Positions 30,238 to 42,966 are shown, counted from the stretch's first letter. The stretch is 64,000 bases of DNA from Tepidanaerobacter sp. EBM-38 (GCA_001896545.1 MPOT01000054.1:1-64000), one strand, 5' to 3'. Notes: a model not told the origin generated them from the sequence alone. Program-made: numbers and translations.

Positions 30238-31251
30238 CTATATTAGGGCATTATCCAACATACATTCAGCAATTTGCACAGCATTTAAGGCAGCGCCCTT
30301 TCGCAAGTTATCAGCAACTATCCAAAGGTTTAATCCGTTATTTACAGAAAAATCTTCCCTAATCCTTCCTACGAATACCTCATCCTTCCCGCATGCTTCA
30401 TTAGGCAATGGATAGCGTTTCATTTGCGGGTCGTCTATTACCTTAATACCCGGTGCCTTTGAAAGAATTTCCCTTGCCATATTAGCCGTAAGCTTCTTTT
30501 CGGTTTCAACATTCACGGATTCCGAATGACAATTTAACACAGGGACTCTTACAGTAGTAGCTGTTACTCCAATACTATCATCATCCAGTATCTTTCTTGT
30601 CTCATATAACATCTTCCATTCTTCAAGACTATAACCTGTATCATCGAAAACATCTATATGTGGCAGTGTGTTAAAAGCTATTGGATAAGGATATATTTCA
30701 TTTTTGGGATTTTCACTATTTAAAATTGCCTTTATTTGTTCCTTTAACTCCTCAATAGCCTCAAGACCCGTGCCGGATACGGCTTGGTAAGTAGAAACCA
30801 CCACTCTCTTTATTTTTGCAGCATCGTGTATTGGCTTTAATGCAAGGACCATCTGAATTGTAGAACAGTTTGGATTAGCAATGATACCCTTATGTTTTTT
30901 GATATGTTCGGGATTGACCTCAGGAACAACCAGTGGCACCTTGGGATCCATCCTAAATGCATTGCTGTTATCTATTACAACAGCTCCACGTTTAACCGCC
31001 TCTGGAGCAAGTTCTGCACTCACACCTTTACCTGCAGAAAAAAGGGCTATATCTATACCTGCAAAGGAAGAAGGCATTGCCTCTTGCACTTTTACTTTTT
31101 CCCCGTTAAATTCCACCGTATTGCCGTTAGATCTGGCCGAAGCCAGAGGTAAAATGTTTTTAACCGGAAAATTGCGCTCCTCTAGAATCTTCAATATTGT
31201 TTGGCCTACAGCTCCTGTGGCTCCTACTACAGCTACATTGTATTTTTTCAT
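30238..31251 (-). CDS. asd: Aspartate-semialdehyde dehydrogenase (copy 1)
   Basis: A 337-residue NADPH-dependent enzyme of the Asd family (usp-1 type). The N-terminal motif is VAVVGATGAVGQTILKILEERNFP, the catalytic Cys is in IANPNCSTIQMV, and the substrate-binding segments include YQAVSGTGLEAIEEL and VRVPVLNCHSESVN. It reduces aspartyl phosphate to aspartate semialdehyde, the branch point to lysine, threonine and methionine. The ATG at 31251 has AAGGGG eight bases upstream. A second, same-length copy lies on the other side of dapG. Confidence 0.95.
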   Translation of the reverse strand: MKKYNVAVVGATGAVGQTILKILEERNFPVKNILPLASARSNGNTVEFNGEKVKVQEAMPSSFAGIDIALFSAGKGVSAELAPEAVKRGAVVIDNSNAFRMDPKVPLVVPEVNPEHIKKHKGIIANPNCSTIQMVLALKPIHDAAKIKRVVVSTYQAVSGTGLEAIEELKEQIKAILNSENPKNEIYPYPIAFNTLPHIDVFDDTGYSLEEWKMLYETRKILDDDSIGVTATTVRVPVLNCHSESVNVETEKKLTANMAREILSKAPGIKVIDDPQMKRYPLPNEACGKDEVFVGRIREDFSVNNGLNLWIVADNLRKGAALNAVQIAECMLDNALI

Positions 31252-31534
31252 TATCAGCACCCCTTACTGTATTTTTAATATTATGATATGAATATGCTAT
31301 TCGGTGAGCAACGTTACTCATCATTATTTTATTATATGATAAATATTGTAATATAGTAACTGCTCAAAATCAATAGTTTTTAAAGATTTTTCTGTTAAAA
31401 ACATGGTTGCAAATTTGTACGCCGTATATGCACATTTGTATTTTTATAAGAAACATTAGCATATTATATTCGACATTATATTCGAATATCCTTTTTTTTA
31501 AATAATTTTGCTAGTTTGGATATTTAATGTACAT
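31252..31534 (-). other. asd upstream region with 11-bp direct repeat
   Basis: An AT-rich gap of about 280 bp between the dapG terminator and asd copy 1. It contains ATTATATTCGA twice, at 31463-31473 and 31475-31485 (12-bp register). The promoter of asd copy 1 must be here, but I cannot fix the boxes and see no riboswitch fold. Confidence 0.35.
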
Positions 31535-31577
31535 AAAAAAAGCTGCCATTATAATAGCAATAAATGGCAGCTTTTTT
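31535..31577 (-). terminator. Terminator after dapG
   Basis: AAAAAAGCTGCCATT pairs with AATGGCAGCTTTTTT; the minus-strand transcript ends in a seven-base U-run, 17 bp past the dapG stop. Confidence 0.9.
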
Positions 31578-31593
31578 ATTAAATGTTATGGAA

Positions 31594-32778
31594 TCAATTT
31601 TTATTAGAAAAATATTCATTAAAAATGATGCTTACAGCTTTTGATGTATCTTTATCTTTTATTATATATTTGCTGCAGTTGTTTGAACTTGCTGCAGCAA
31701 ATATTTGCACATCATTTTTTAAAAGCAAATTAGCAATACTTTCCGTTAAAGCTTTAATGTTGATTGTTGATTTATAAATAACAGAAACCTTGGCCATATC
31801 ATGACAAAATTCCGCACTGCTTTTTAGTTCTTTTGCAAGATTTGCAGCCATACCCTTTTTCTCTTCTTCGATTAAAATGATATTTCCTACGGCATCGCTT
31901 AAATAGATTGAACCATCACAACTGAGCTTGAGAAGTTCTTTAATATCATCGCTGCTAAATTCATCTTCTCTTTCAAATTTGGCTACAGCGAAACCACTTT
32001 GAGGCGTAATTCCTGAAATAAGAAGGTCGCTTTCTTCTAGCCCAACCAAGGTGCCATCTCCCTCATCAAAAGTAGATTTTATTCTCAAAGCCATGCCGAA
32101 CTCTTTAGCAGCTCTAACTGCCCTTGGGTGTACAACTTTGGCACCGGCATCGGCCATTGCAATAACTTCATCATAGGATATTTGCAAAATAAAAGGTGCT
32201 TCAGGGATAATACGGGGGTCTGTTACAGCTATTCCGGGAACATCTGTATAAATTTCCACCAAATCCGCCTTTAAATACCCGCCCAATACTACCGCGGTAG
32301 TATCGCTTCCGCCTCGGCCCAACGTTGTAATCTCGCCTTTTTCCGTCTGACCTTGAAACCCTGCAACCACTACTACATTGCCTTCTTTTAACTTTTCAGT
32401 AATTGGAGAAGGGTCAACTTTTATTATCTCAGCATTTCCAAAATCCGCAGTTGTCAATATCCCCGCCTGAAACCCGGTCATGGCTTCAGCTTTCACACCT
32501 TGAGCTTCTATGTAAGATGCCATAACAGCAGCCGAAATAATCTCACCGCAAGACATGATTAAGTCCTTTTTTTTCGGGCAAATCTCTCCTCCCTGAGCTT
32601 TCAAAAGATTTATCAATGTATCAGTAGCATAAGGGTCGCCTAAACGTCCCATGGCTGATACCACTATCACTACATCATGGCCTTTTTCCTTGGCCTTTAG
32701 AATATGATTTAGAACAGCTTTGCGGTTTTCAGGGGATTTGACCGATGTACCCCCGAACTTTTGCACGATAATGGCCAT
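31594..32778 (-). CDS. dapG: Aspartokinase (DapG-like)
   Basis: A 394-residue aspartate kinase. The N-terminus IIVQKFGGTSV is the kinase nucleotide-site signature, followed by VSAMGRLGDPYATDTLI, MSCGEIISAA, TLGRGGSDTTAVVLG and EIYTDVPGIAVTDPR. The C-terminal third (about 260-394) holds two ACT domains for allosteric control. The sequence resembles Bacillus DapG, the diaminopimelate-sensitive isozyme, more than LysC; the actual effector is not proven. It starts 11 bp after asd copy 2 and forms an operon with it. A terminator follows. Confidence 0.93.
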   Translation of the reverse strand: MAIIVQKFGGTSVKSPENRKAVLNHILKAKEKGHDVVIVVSAMGRLGDPYATDTLINLLKAQGGEICPKKKDLIMSCGEIISAAVMASYIEAQGVKAEAMTGFQAGILTTADFGNAEIIKVDPSPITEKLKEGNVVVVAGFQGQTEKGEITTLGRGGSDTTAVVLGGYLKADLVEIYTDVPGIAVTDPRIIPEAPFILQISYDEVIAMADAGAKVVHPRAVRAAKEFGMALRIKSTFDEGDGTLVGLEESDLLISGITPQSGFAVAKFEREDEFSSDDIKELLKLSCDGSIYLSDAVGNIILIEEEKKGMAANLAKELKSSAEFCHDMAKVSVIYKSTINIKALTESIANLLLKNDVQIFAAASSNNCSKYIIKDKDTSKAVSIIFNEYFSNKN

Positions 32779-32789
32779 TCATCTACCTC

Positions 32790-33803
32790 CTAAACTTTTT
32801 TATATTTAATCAGAGTTTCCGCAATCTGAACAGCATTCAATGCTGCTCCCTTTCTTAAATTATCAGCCACCACCCATATATTAAGTCCGTTTTCCACTGA
32901 AAAATCTTGCCGTATCCTTCCTACATATACTTCATCTGTTCCCTTAAGTTCCGCTGCTAAAGGGTATACGTTAGCTGATATATCATCTATGACTTTAATG
33001 CTTGGGGCTTTGCTCAATACTTCTTTCGCCTCTTGTGCCTCGATAGGTTTTTCGGTTTCAATATTAATAGCTTCTGAGTGGCATCGAATTACCGGAATCC
33101 TCACTGCAGTAGGACTTACACGTATTTTTTCATCATGAAATATCTTATGGGTCTCGTGAACCATCTTCATCTCTTCTTTAGTGTAAGCATTGTCCGTAAA
33201 TGTGTCAATATGTGGAATTGCATTAAATGCGATTTGATGTGGGTATACTTTCACCTTGAGCTCTCGGTTTTCAATATATGCCCTGACTTGCTCTTCCAGC
33301 TCCAAAATACCTGGCAGCCCACTGCCTGATACGGCTTGATATGTTGAAACTACAATTCTTTTGATTGTATACCTGTCATGCAGAGGCTTTAAAGCCACCA
33401 ACATCTGAATAGTAGAACAATTGGGATTTGCAATGATGCCCTCATGCCACATAACATCTTCTGGATTGACCTCAGGAATCACCAATGGCACTTTGGAATC
33501 CATTCGAAAGGCGTTACTGTTGTCAATAACAATGCACCCCTCTGAAACTGCTGCCGGTGCCAAATCGCAGCTTGCAGCCTCACCTGCCGAAAATAAAGCT
33601 ATATCTAAATCTCCAAAAGCTCCTTCTTGGGCTACTTGAACCTCAACTTCTCTGCCGTTAAAATATACTTTTTTGCCCTCATTTTCCTTTACATCAAGCG
33701 GTTTAATATTTTCTACCGGAAAATCCCTTTGCTCTAAAATCTTCAGCATTTCCGTGCCTACAGCGCCCATGGCACCAACAACACCAACAGAGTATCTTTT
33801 CAT
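32790..33803 (-). CDS. asd: Aspartate-semialdehyde dehydrogenase (copy 2)
   Basis: A 337-residue Asd paralogue, the same length as copy 1 and clearly similar along its whole length: VGVVGAMGAVGTEMLKILEQRDFP, IANPNCSTIQML with the catalytic Cys, YQAVSGSGLPGILELEEQ and VRIPVIRCHSEAIN. All active-site motifs are kept, so both copies should be active. The ATG at 33803 has GGGAGGG six bases upstream; the reading frame extends further but without a ribosome site. It is co-transcribed with dapG. Confidence 0.95.
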   Translation of the reverse strand: MKRYSVGVVGAMGAVGTEMLKILEQRDFPVENIKPLDVKENEGKKVYFNGREVEVQVAQEGAFGDLDIALFSAGEAASCDLAPAAVSEGCIVIDNSNAFRMDSKVPLVIPEVNPEDVMWHEGIIANPNCSTIQMLVALKPLHDRYTIKRIVVSTYQAVSGSGLPGILELEEQVRAYIENRELKVKVYPHQIAFNAIPHIDTFTDNAYTKEEMKMVHETHKIFHDEKIRVSPTAVRIPVIRCHSEAINIETEKPIEAQEAKEVLSKAPSIKVIDDISANVYPLAAELKGTDEVYVGRIRQDFSVENGLNIWVVADNLRKGAALNAVQIAETLIKYKKV

Positions 33804-34011
33804 TGTTGACCCTCCCAGATAAAATATTTTGTGCGATAAGTGTTCCAGTCTTAGTTTGTTGATAAAAATTGTATTTATTACGTGGACATGTTGTAGCTTC
33901 ATTATATTTTATCTGCAAATCACAGGTCAATACCATCCATTCCCTAGAACCATTCACGGGCTTTAAACTGTAGGCATTGAGCATTTATAAATATTAGAAT
34001 AATTTACCGCT
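33804..34011. other. Upstream region of asd copy 2, no gene seen
   Basis: AT-rich sequence between asd copy 2 and a gene remnant. The asd-dapG promoter should be here. No lysine riboswitch landmarks are seen. Confidence 0.4.
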
Positions 34012-34128
34012 TCATTTTGCATACTTCTCAGCTAGCTTTGCATATTCTACCGCTCTGTTTTTGGTCATTTGTATGTATTCGTTGGACAAATGTCGTATCA
34101 CTTTAGCAGGCATACCTACAGCTAAAGA
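34012..34128 (-). pseudogene. C-terminal remnant of a gamma-class carbonic anhydrase/hexapeptide-repeat protein
   Basis: The minus strand encodes LAVGMPAKVIRHLSNEY, then IQMTKNRAVEYAKLAEKYAK and a TGA stop. This is the typical end of YrdA/gamma-carbonic-anhydrase-like left-handed helix proteins (GxPAKVxR, then a helix ending in eYxxLAxxY). A TAA lies in frame just upstream, at about residue -3 of the match, and no coding sequence for the hexapeptide repeats precedes it. I conclude that most of the gene has been deleted. Confidence 0.7.
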
Positions 34129-34445
34129 ATATTATGGTATAATATAGCATCTAAGCAAACAGCATTTACTGTTTAGCCATATTATGTTCTAAAAACATAA
34201 ACTATCATTATTATATAATAGCCCTTTTAATATTACTACATTTTTGGCGGTGATGGAACATTTCTCATTTTTCTACGTCTAATATATAATGGACATATAG
34301 TATAGCAGACTAGCAAGTCCACATTTTTGAAAAAGGAAATATGCGGCTTGCATAGAACAGCTATAGCTGTGGGGGATTATGAGCAAGGAGGGATATTTGT
34401 AAAAACTTATTTATAAAAGTCATTTTAACATATGGAGGGAAATAA
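34129..34445 (+). other. Upstream region of the large secreted protein
   Basis: About 315 bp without a gene. It contains an imperfect stem around 34153-34178, TATAAT-like boxes at 34214-34219 and 34285-34290 without convincing -35 partners, and a perfect palindrome ACAGCTATAGCTGT at 34357-34370. A strong ribosome site (GGAGGG) precedes the ATG at 34446. Confidence 0.35.
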
Positions 34446-37400
34446 ATGCTACATATATCAAAAAAACATTGGAAAAATTGTTTTATTTCTTTGCTTGTAA
34501 CCATCCTCATTTTTACTGCGGCTCTAACGCCCGCTTTTGGCCAGGAGATACTTTTATATCAGGCAAGTGAAGGTTTTCCTGTAACAGGTGGTGTGACTTA
34601 CGAAGAACAAACTTTGTTTACTTCTCTGGGATGGCAAAAAATTCATATTTTAAGAGCTGACCTAACATCGGATAATGTGGATATCGATACTATAATAGGC
34701 AGTGAAGGTCTTTCCCAACGTGCCGCCTTAAATAAAATGGTACAGGACAATGGTGCCATAGCCGGAATTAATGGAGACTTTTTCATAACGGCTACACCCT
34801 CGGCTCCAATAGGGCCTCAGATAAGCAACGGAAAGCTAATTTCTTCACCATTAAATCTTCCGGGCATGGCAGCCATAGGCCTTACATTCGATAAGATTCC
34901 TGAAATATTAAAAATGGAATTTTCTGGCCGGCTTATAGCTCCCGACCGCAGCTACTTTTTTGTAGATGGCGTAAATAAGATACGGGATAGCTATAATCAT
35001 ATTTTCGTGTATACACCGGACTTTGGAAAATCGACACCTAAACCCGGTGCCGGTGCACCTAATCTAACTTTTTTAACAGTAAAAGATAACCGTGTTGTAA
35101 ACATTTTTGAAGGTCAAACTGCTGAAATTCCAACAGACGGCTTGGTGCTTATGGCTTGGGGTGATGGCGCCAACTTTATGAAGACACATTTTACCATAGG
35201 TGATCCGGTTGAACTAGACTTAACCATTACGCCTGACATCTCAAATTTAAAGATGGCTCTCGGCGGTGGTGCTGTTTTGGTGGATAATGGCACTATACCA
35301 AAAACTTTTTCCCATAATATTGCCGGAACACATCCTAGAACTGCAATAGGTTTTACTTCTGACAAGAAAACCATGATAATGGTGGTAGTTGACGGTCGCC
35401 AAGCGCAGAGCCGCGGGATGACTCAGCAAGAATTAGCCGAGCTTATGTTAAAACTAGGTGCTCATTATGCACTGAACCTGGATGGCGGCGGATCATCTAC
35501 CATGGTAGCAAGACCTTTCTATGAATCTCAGACAAAGGTTGTCAATAGCGTATCCGAAGGTGTCCAAAGATTAATTACTAATGCCGTCGGAATCTTTTCC
35601 AAGGCTCCTTTGAGCCGAGTTCACGGTCTTAAAATAACCGCATCTTCCTTTAATATTGCTCAAGGTGGCCACAGGACTTTCGAGGTTAAGGCTTACGATA
35701 AAAACTATAACCTTGTCGACTTTGACCCAGAACAGGTCAAATGGAGTGTTGCTGGAAATATAGGTTATTTTGACGGTAATATGTTTACTGCCGAAAAGAG
35801 CGGCACAGGCCAAGTTATTGCTACTTTAGACGGCATTCAAGCTTCTGAAGATATAAGGGTTTTAAAAGACAGTGTAACACTTTCTGTAGAACCCTCAAAA
35901 GTTCAAGTAAATCCCGGTGCCAAGGCTACCTTTAAAGTTTATGTGACTGATACCGATGGATTTAAAACTCTCTTGGAACCTGCCGATATTAAATGGGAAA
36001 TAGTCGGTGACATCGGCTATATGAACGGCCTTGAATTTACTGCCGGACAAGCTGCAGGCAGCGGTGCCGTAATCGCTGAGTTTTCCGGGCTAAAGGCCGG
36101 AACGCTGGTTCAAACCGGTTACCAGAGTACTTTAGTAGATGACTTTGAAAGTGGAGCAGGAAAATCTTTTAGTTCATATCCGGCCGATGTAAAAGGTGCT
36201 TTCAGCATTGCTTCATCGCCTGAACCTGTGTATGCCGGTCAGTCCTCCGGCAGGTTAGATTATGACTTTACAAGCGGAACTGCAACTTTGGCTGCTTATC
36301 TTGCTTTTGGAAACGGTGGCAAAGCTCTCCCCTCAGGTTCCACCAAGCTTAGACTATGGGTTTACGGCGAAAATAAGGGTGAATGGCTCAGAGCTGCTAT
36401 CCAAGATGCTTCAGGTAAAGAAACCATCCTTGACCTTGCTAAAAATATAGACTGGGAAGGTTGGAAGCAGATTGAAGTATCAATTCCATCCGGCAAGCAG
36501 CCTTTCACATTAAAGACGATTTATGTTGTAGAAACAAATCCTGAAAAAGGCACTAAGGGAACCGTTTATTTCGACGAACTTACGGCCCTGATTGCCGGAA
36601 ATTACGATGAATCGCTTTTGCCTAAAACATCTATTTGGACTGATGCAGCCAACCAAAAAGGCAGCGGCTTTACCTTCGGAGTAGTAGGTACAAAGCCCTT
36701 AACCAAAGATAATCGACCGGATTATGATAAAACATTGTCTTTAGCTGCAAAAATTATAAACAAATCAAATCCCAGCATAAACATAGTAGCGGGCCAGCCT
36801 TGGACTGACGATACTTCGCTTAAAAAACAACTGGCGGATTTTAAAAATTATAGAATAAGCGGCAAGGGTTATTCTGTTTTATCTGAAACAGATGCCAACT
36901 TTATTTTCTTAGATGCAACAAAGGGCAGCCTTCGCGCTACGGACTACAATCAATGGATAAGCCTGCAAAAAGATTTGGCTTCCCTTGATAAAGCAAAAAC
37001 TCTTTTTGTCATTATAGACAGAACTCCAGAAAGTTTTTCAGATTCTTTGGAAGGAGAGCTGTTGAAAAAAGTCCTCACAGACCATGCCAAATCTTCCGGT
37101 TCCAATGTATGGGTTTTGAGTGGTGGCGGTGCGGCAGCTTTTAGCAGCAAAGCGGTAGATGGAGTTCATTATGTTTCCATACCCAGTATAAACTCGCCTG
37201 AGCCTGCTGTGGCAATCTTTAATGTTTCCGGCGGAATTGTAAATTATCAAGTCATTCCGCTAGTTGAGCAAATTATATCTGAAACTTCAACGGTTAAAGC
37301 AGGTATTGCCACCAATCTCAAGATTTACGGAATAAGTCCTACAGGCTACAAAATACCTTTGGGTTATCCTTACTCCTGTGAATGGAAGGTTGCTTATGAA

Positions 37401-37865
37401 AAGCCTATAGGATTTGATGCAAAAACCCTTGCTTTTAAAGCCGTAGATGCAGGCACTGCATCGGTTCAGGTTGTGGTAGGAGATATATCTAAATCCTTCC
37501 CGATTATAATTACCGATATTTCAGTGCTGGTAAATGGCAAAGAGGTCAACTTCCCTGATGAGCTGCCTTATGTAAATCAGGATAGTAGAACCATGGTTCC
37601 TGTAAGATTTGTTTCCGAAAGCCTCGGAGCTAAGGTAAGTTGGGATAATGACAACAGAATGGTTATAATTGATAAGGAAGATAAGATTATAAAATTAAAG
37701 ATTGGAGAAAGCGAGGCCGATATAAATGGCAAAACCGTAGCATTCGATACCAGTGCCATAATCCAGAATGGCAGAACAATGGTGCCGGTAAGGTTTATTA
37801 GTGAAGCCCTTGGCGCAAAAGTCGGTTGGAATCAGGCAACCAAAACCGTAGAAATTGAATATTGA
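34446..37865 (+). CDS. Secreted multidomain protein: NAGPA phosphodiester glycosidase domain, Ig-like repeats, degenerate phosphoesterase, copper-amine-oxidase-N stalk
   Basis: 1139 residues with a signal peptide (cleavage predicted after about residue 32, PAFG). Residues about 70-380 are an NAGPA-type domain (NGDFFIT, GGGAVLVDNG, HPRTAIGF, LDGGGSSTM). Two bacterial Ig-like segments follow (about 385-560), then a carbohydrate-binding-like beta domain (about 565-720). Next is a phosphoesterase-like region (about 740-937) lacking the metal ligands, and another Ig-like segment. Residues 1027-1139 contain two copies of the stalk motif RTMVPVRFVSESLGAKVSW/RTMVPVRFISEALGAKVGW. The NAGPA domain suggests hydrolysis of sugar phosphodiesters in wall or exopolysaccharide; the C-terminal domain often mediates surface association. 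The substrate is unknown. Confidence 0.85.
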   Translation: MLHISKKHWKNCFISLLVTILIFTAALTPAFGQEILLYQASEGFPVTGGVTYEEQTLFTSLGWQKIHILRADLTSDNVDIDTIIGSEGLSQRAALNKMVQDNGAIAGINGDFFITATPSAPIGPQISNGKLISSPLNLPGMAAIGLTFDKIPEILKMEFSGRLIAPDRSYFFVDGVNKIRDSYNHIFVYTPDFGKSTPKPGAGAPNLTFLTVKDNRVVNIFEGQTAEIPTDGLVLMAWGDGANFMKTHFTIGDPVELDLTITPDISNLKMALGGGAVLVDNGTIPKTFSHNIAGTHPRTAIGFTSDKKTMIMVVVDGRQAQSRGMTQQELAELMLKLGAHYALNLDGGGSSTMVARPFYESQTKVVNSVSEGVQRLITNAVGIFSKAPLSRVHGLKITASSFNIAQGGHRTFEVKAYDKNYNLVDFDPEQVKWSVAGNIGYFDGNMFTAEKSGTGQVIATLDGIQASEDIRVLKDSVTLSVEPSKVQVNPGAKATFKVYVTDTDGFKTLLEPADIKWEIVGDIGYMNGLEFTAGQAAGSGAVIAEFSGLKAGTLVQTGYQSTLVDDFESGAGKSFSSYPADVKGAFSIASSPEPVYAGQSSGRLDYDFTSGTATLAAYLAFGNGGKALPSGSTKLRLWVYGENKGEWLRAAIQDASGKETILDLAKNIDWEGWKQIEVSIPSGKQPFTLKTIYVVETNPEKGTKGTVYFDELTALIAGNYDESLLPKTSIWTDAANQKGSGFTFGVVGTKPLTKDNRPDYDKTLSLAAKIINKSNPSINIVAGQPWTDDTSLKKQLADFKNYRISGKGYSVLSETDANFIFLDATKGSLRATDYNQWISLQKDLASLDKAKTLFVIIDRTPESFSDSLEGELLKKVLTDHAKSSGSNVWVLSGGGAAAFSSKAVDGVHYVSIPSINSPEPAVAIFNVSGGIVNYQVIPLVEQIISETSTVKAGIATNLKIYGISPTGYKIPLGYPYSCEWKVAYEKPIGFDAKTLAFKAVDAGTASVQVVVGDISKSFPIIITDISVLVNGKEVNFPDELPYVNQDSRTMVPVRFVSESLGAKVSWDNDNRMVIIDKEDKIIKLKIGESEADINGKTVAFDTSAIIQNGRTMVPVRFISEALGAKVGWNQATKTVEIEY

Positions 37866-37890
37866 ATTGGATATTGAGCATAGAGCAGCA

Positions 37891-37930
37891 AAAAAGCCCC
37901 CTGCCTTTTGAATTAGGCAGGGGGCTTTTT
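37891..37930. terminator. Bidirectional terminator between the secreted protein and nifJ
   Basis: AAAAAGCCCCCTGCC pairs with GGCAGGGGGCTTTTT around a ten-base loop, flanked by A- and T-runs, between convergent genes. Confidence 0.93.
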
Positions 37931-37953
37931 GAATAATTTGGAACCATCCCTAA

Positions 37954-41502
<3,549 letters not shown>

Positions 41503-41540
41503 TTAATTAAACATATATGTAAGGCTCTTTAAGTTGCTTA

Positions 41541-41588
41541 CCAATTGTGACAATTGGCACATTACATGTGTTGTGGCAGCAAAAAGCA
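41541..41588 (-). promoter_or_regulatory. nifJ promoter with 8-1-8 palindromic operator
   Basis: Minus-strand TTGCTT (41583-41588), a 16-bp spacer and TGTAAT (41561-41566). Immediately downstream, at 41541-41557, is the perfect inverted repeat CCAATTGTGACAATTGG. A repressor bound there would block initiation. It shares TTGTG and ACAA with Rex-like redox operators but does not match their usual spacing. Confidence 0.55.
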
Positions 41589-41831
41589 AAATTTGTGCTT
41601 GAGGATTTTTGATTTGTTTTTCGCAGCAACTATTTTGAACCTTAGTGCACAAACAGGAATAATTATATCATACTCTTTTTAATTTATCTACAAGGTCAAA
41701 TTGGTTGAGTATGATGCGAACCCTTCGGGATGGGCGGTATGCAGGGATTTGGTGTTTATTGTATACTGCATTTCACCATTATATAAATTCTACATATGTT
41801 TCTTAAAATCCTTCCTTTATATAATATAAAC

Positions 41832-41880
41832 ACAAAAAAATCGACAGGTTAATACATAATTTTCATGTATTCTACCTGTC
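41832..41880 (-). terminator. Terminator of degV
   Basis: GACAGGT plus GAATACAT pair with ATGTATT plus ACCTGTC (small bulge), followed by GAUUUUUUU on the minus strand, 39 bp past the degV stop. Confidence 0.9.
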
Positions 41881-41919
41881 TTTGCACTTTTTTAATTCGC
41901 GGCTTATATCGCTTTACTT

Positions 41920-42765
41920 TTACGCATTTTGAAAAAATAATGCAACTGTTCCCGGGCCTGAATGAGAACCTATTACAGGACCTATCCAAGATATCATAAT
42001 ATCTTTTACTCCAAATTCCTTTTTAACAGCTTCCTTAAGTTCCATAGCCAGCTCTTCATTGTCTCCGTGGCTTATACCGATTAATTGATTTTCAGGATTT
42101 TTAGACCTTTCAGCCATAATTTCTATCATTCGCTTCACTATATTCCGACGGCCTCTGACATTTTCTAATGGGTGAATCGCTCCATCAACAAAATGCAAAA
42201 CGGGTTTTACATTAAGAAGACCTCCTACAAAGGCCTGAGTTGCAGAAATTCTTCCTCCGCGTTTAAGATATTCTAGAGAATCTACCGTAAATATATGCTC
42301 CATATGTAATGCATAAGATTCTATCTCCTCGGCTATTTCCTGAGGCCCTTTCCCTTCTTTTGCCATTCGGGCGGCCTTTAGCACAACCAGCCCCAACCCT
42401 AAACTAGCACATTTAGTATCAATGATGATTACATCGTCAGCTTTTAGATTTTCCTTTGCAAGTAATGCTGACTCATAACTACTTGTAAGTTTTGAAGAAA
42501 GGCCTAGAACCAGCGGCACTTTTCCTTGATTTATATATTCTTCAAAGCACCGCATATAGACTGGAACTGTTACTTGTGATGTTGTAGGCATGATTTCTCC
42601 TTTTCGAATAGAATCGTAAAATTCTTTAAGTGTTAAATTTGAAATATCTGTACTAGGGTCATCTTTTAAGGACACGGGCATGGGCAAAACCTTTATGGGA
42701 TACTCACCTATAACTTCCTCCGGAAGATCACAGGAGCTGTCAGTTACTACAACCACGTTTTCCAT
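41920..42765 (-). CDS. DegV family fatty-acid-binding protein
   Basis: A 281-residue DegV protein. Signatures are VVTDSSCDLPEE at the N-terminus, MPTTSQVTVPVY, SSKLTSSYESALLAKE, DTKCASLGLGLVVLKAARMA and the end IGPVIGSHSGPGTVALFF. DegV/FakB proteins bind fatty acids and present them to the kinase FakA; no fakA is in this window. I chose the ATG at 42765, with GGAGG ten bases upstream. It has its own terminator, and the upstream 160-bp gap ends in the punA terminator, so it is monocistronic. Confidence 0.93.
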   Translation of the reverse strand: MENVVVVTDSSCDLPEEVIGEYPIKVLPMPVSLKDDPSTDISNLTLKEFYDSIRKGEIMPTTSQVTVPVYMRCFEEYINQGKVPLVLGLSSKLTSSYESALLAKENLKADDVIIIDTKCASLGLGLVVLKAARMAKEGKGPQEIAEEIESYALHMEHIFTVDSLEYLKRGGRISATQAFVGGLLNVKPVLHFVDGAIHPLENVRGRRNIVKRMIEIMAERSKNPENQLIGISHGDNEELAMELKEAVKKEFGVKDIMISWIGPVIGSHSGPGTVALFFQNA

Positions 42766-42925
42766 ATAATATTTACCTCCAGGTTCCATATAATACCACA
42801 CTTATTCTATCATGTTAGTAATTCCTATGCAATAAGCTGCAAAAGATACGATTTTGGGGTTATCCTTATTTTAATAAAATTAATAAAAGTTAAAAGTGCA
42901 TCTTCTTAAATCTATTGAAGCAGCC

Positions 42926-42957
42926 AAAAAACCGAGCACTAAGACACTCGGTTTTTT
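42926..42957 (-). terminator. Terminator after punA
   Basis: AAAAAACCGAG pairs with CTCGGTTTTTT around a ten-base loop, ten bases past the punA stop. It ends the nucleoside operon and could work in both directions. Confidence 0.92.
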
Positions 42958-42966
42958 GTTCAATAG

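Noticed and set aside
33804..34011. Lysine riboswitch upstream of asd-dapG
   Set aside because: None of the L-box landmarks seen at 9893-10112 occur here.
34214..34290. TATAAT boxes as promoters of the secreted protein
   Set aside because: No -35 box at usual spacing for either; kept only as part of the intergenic description.
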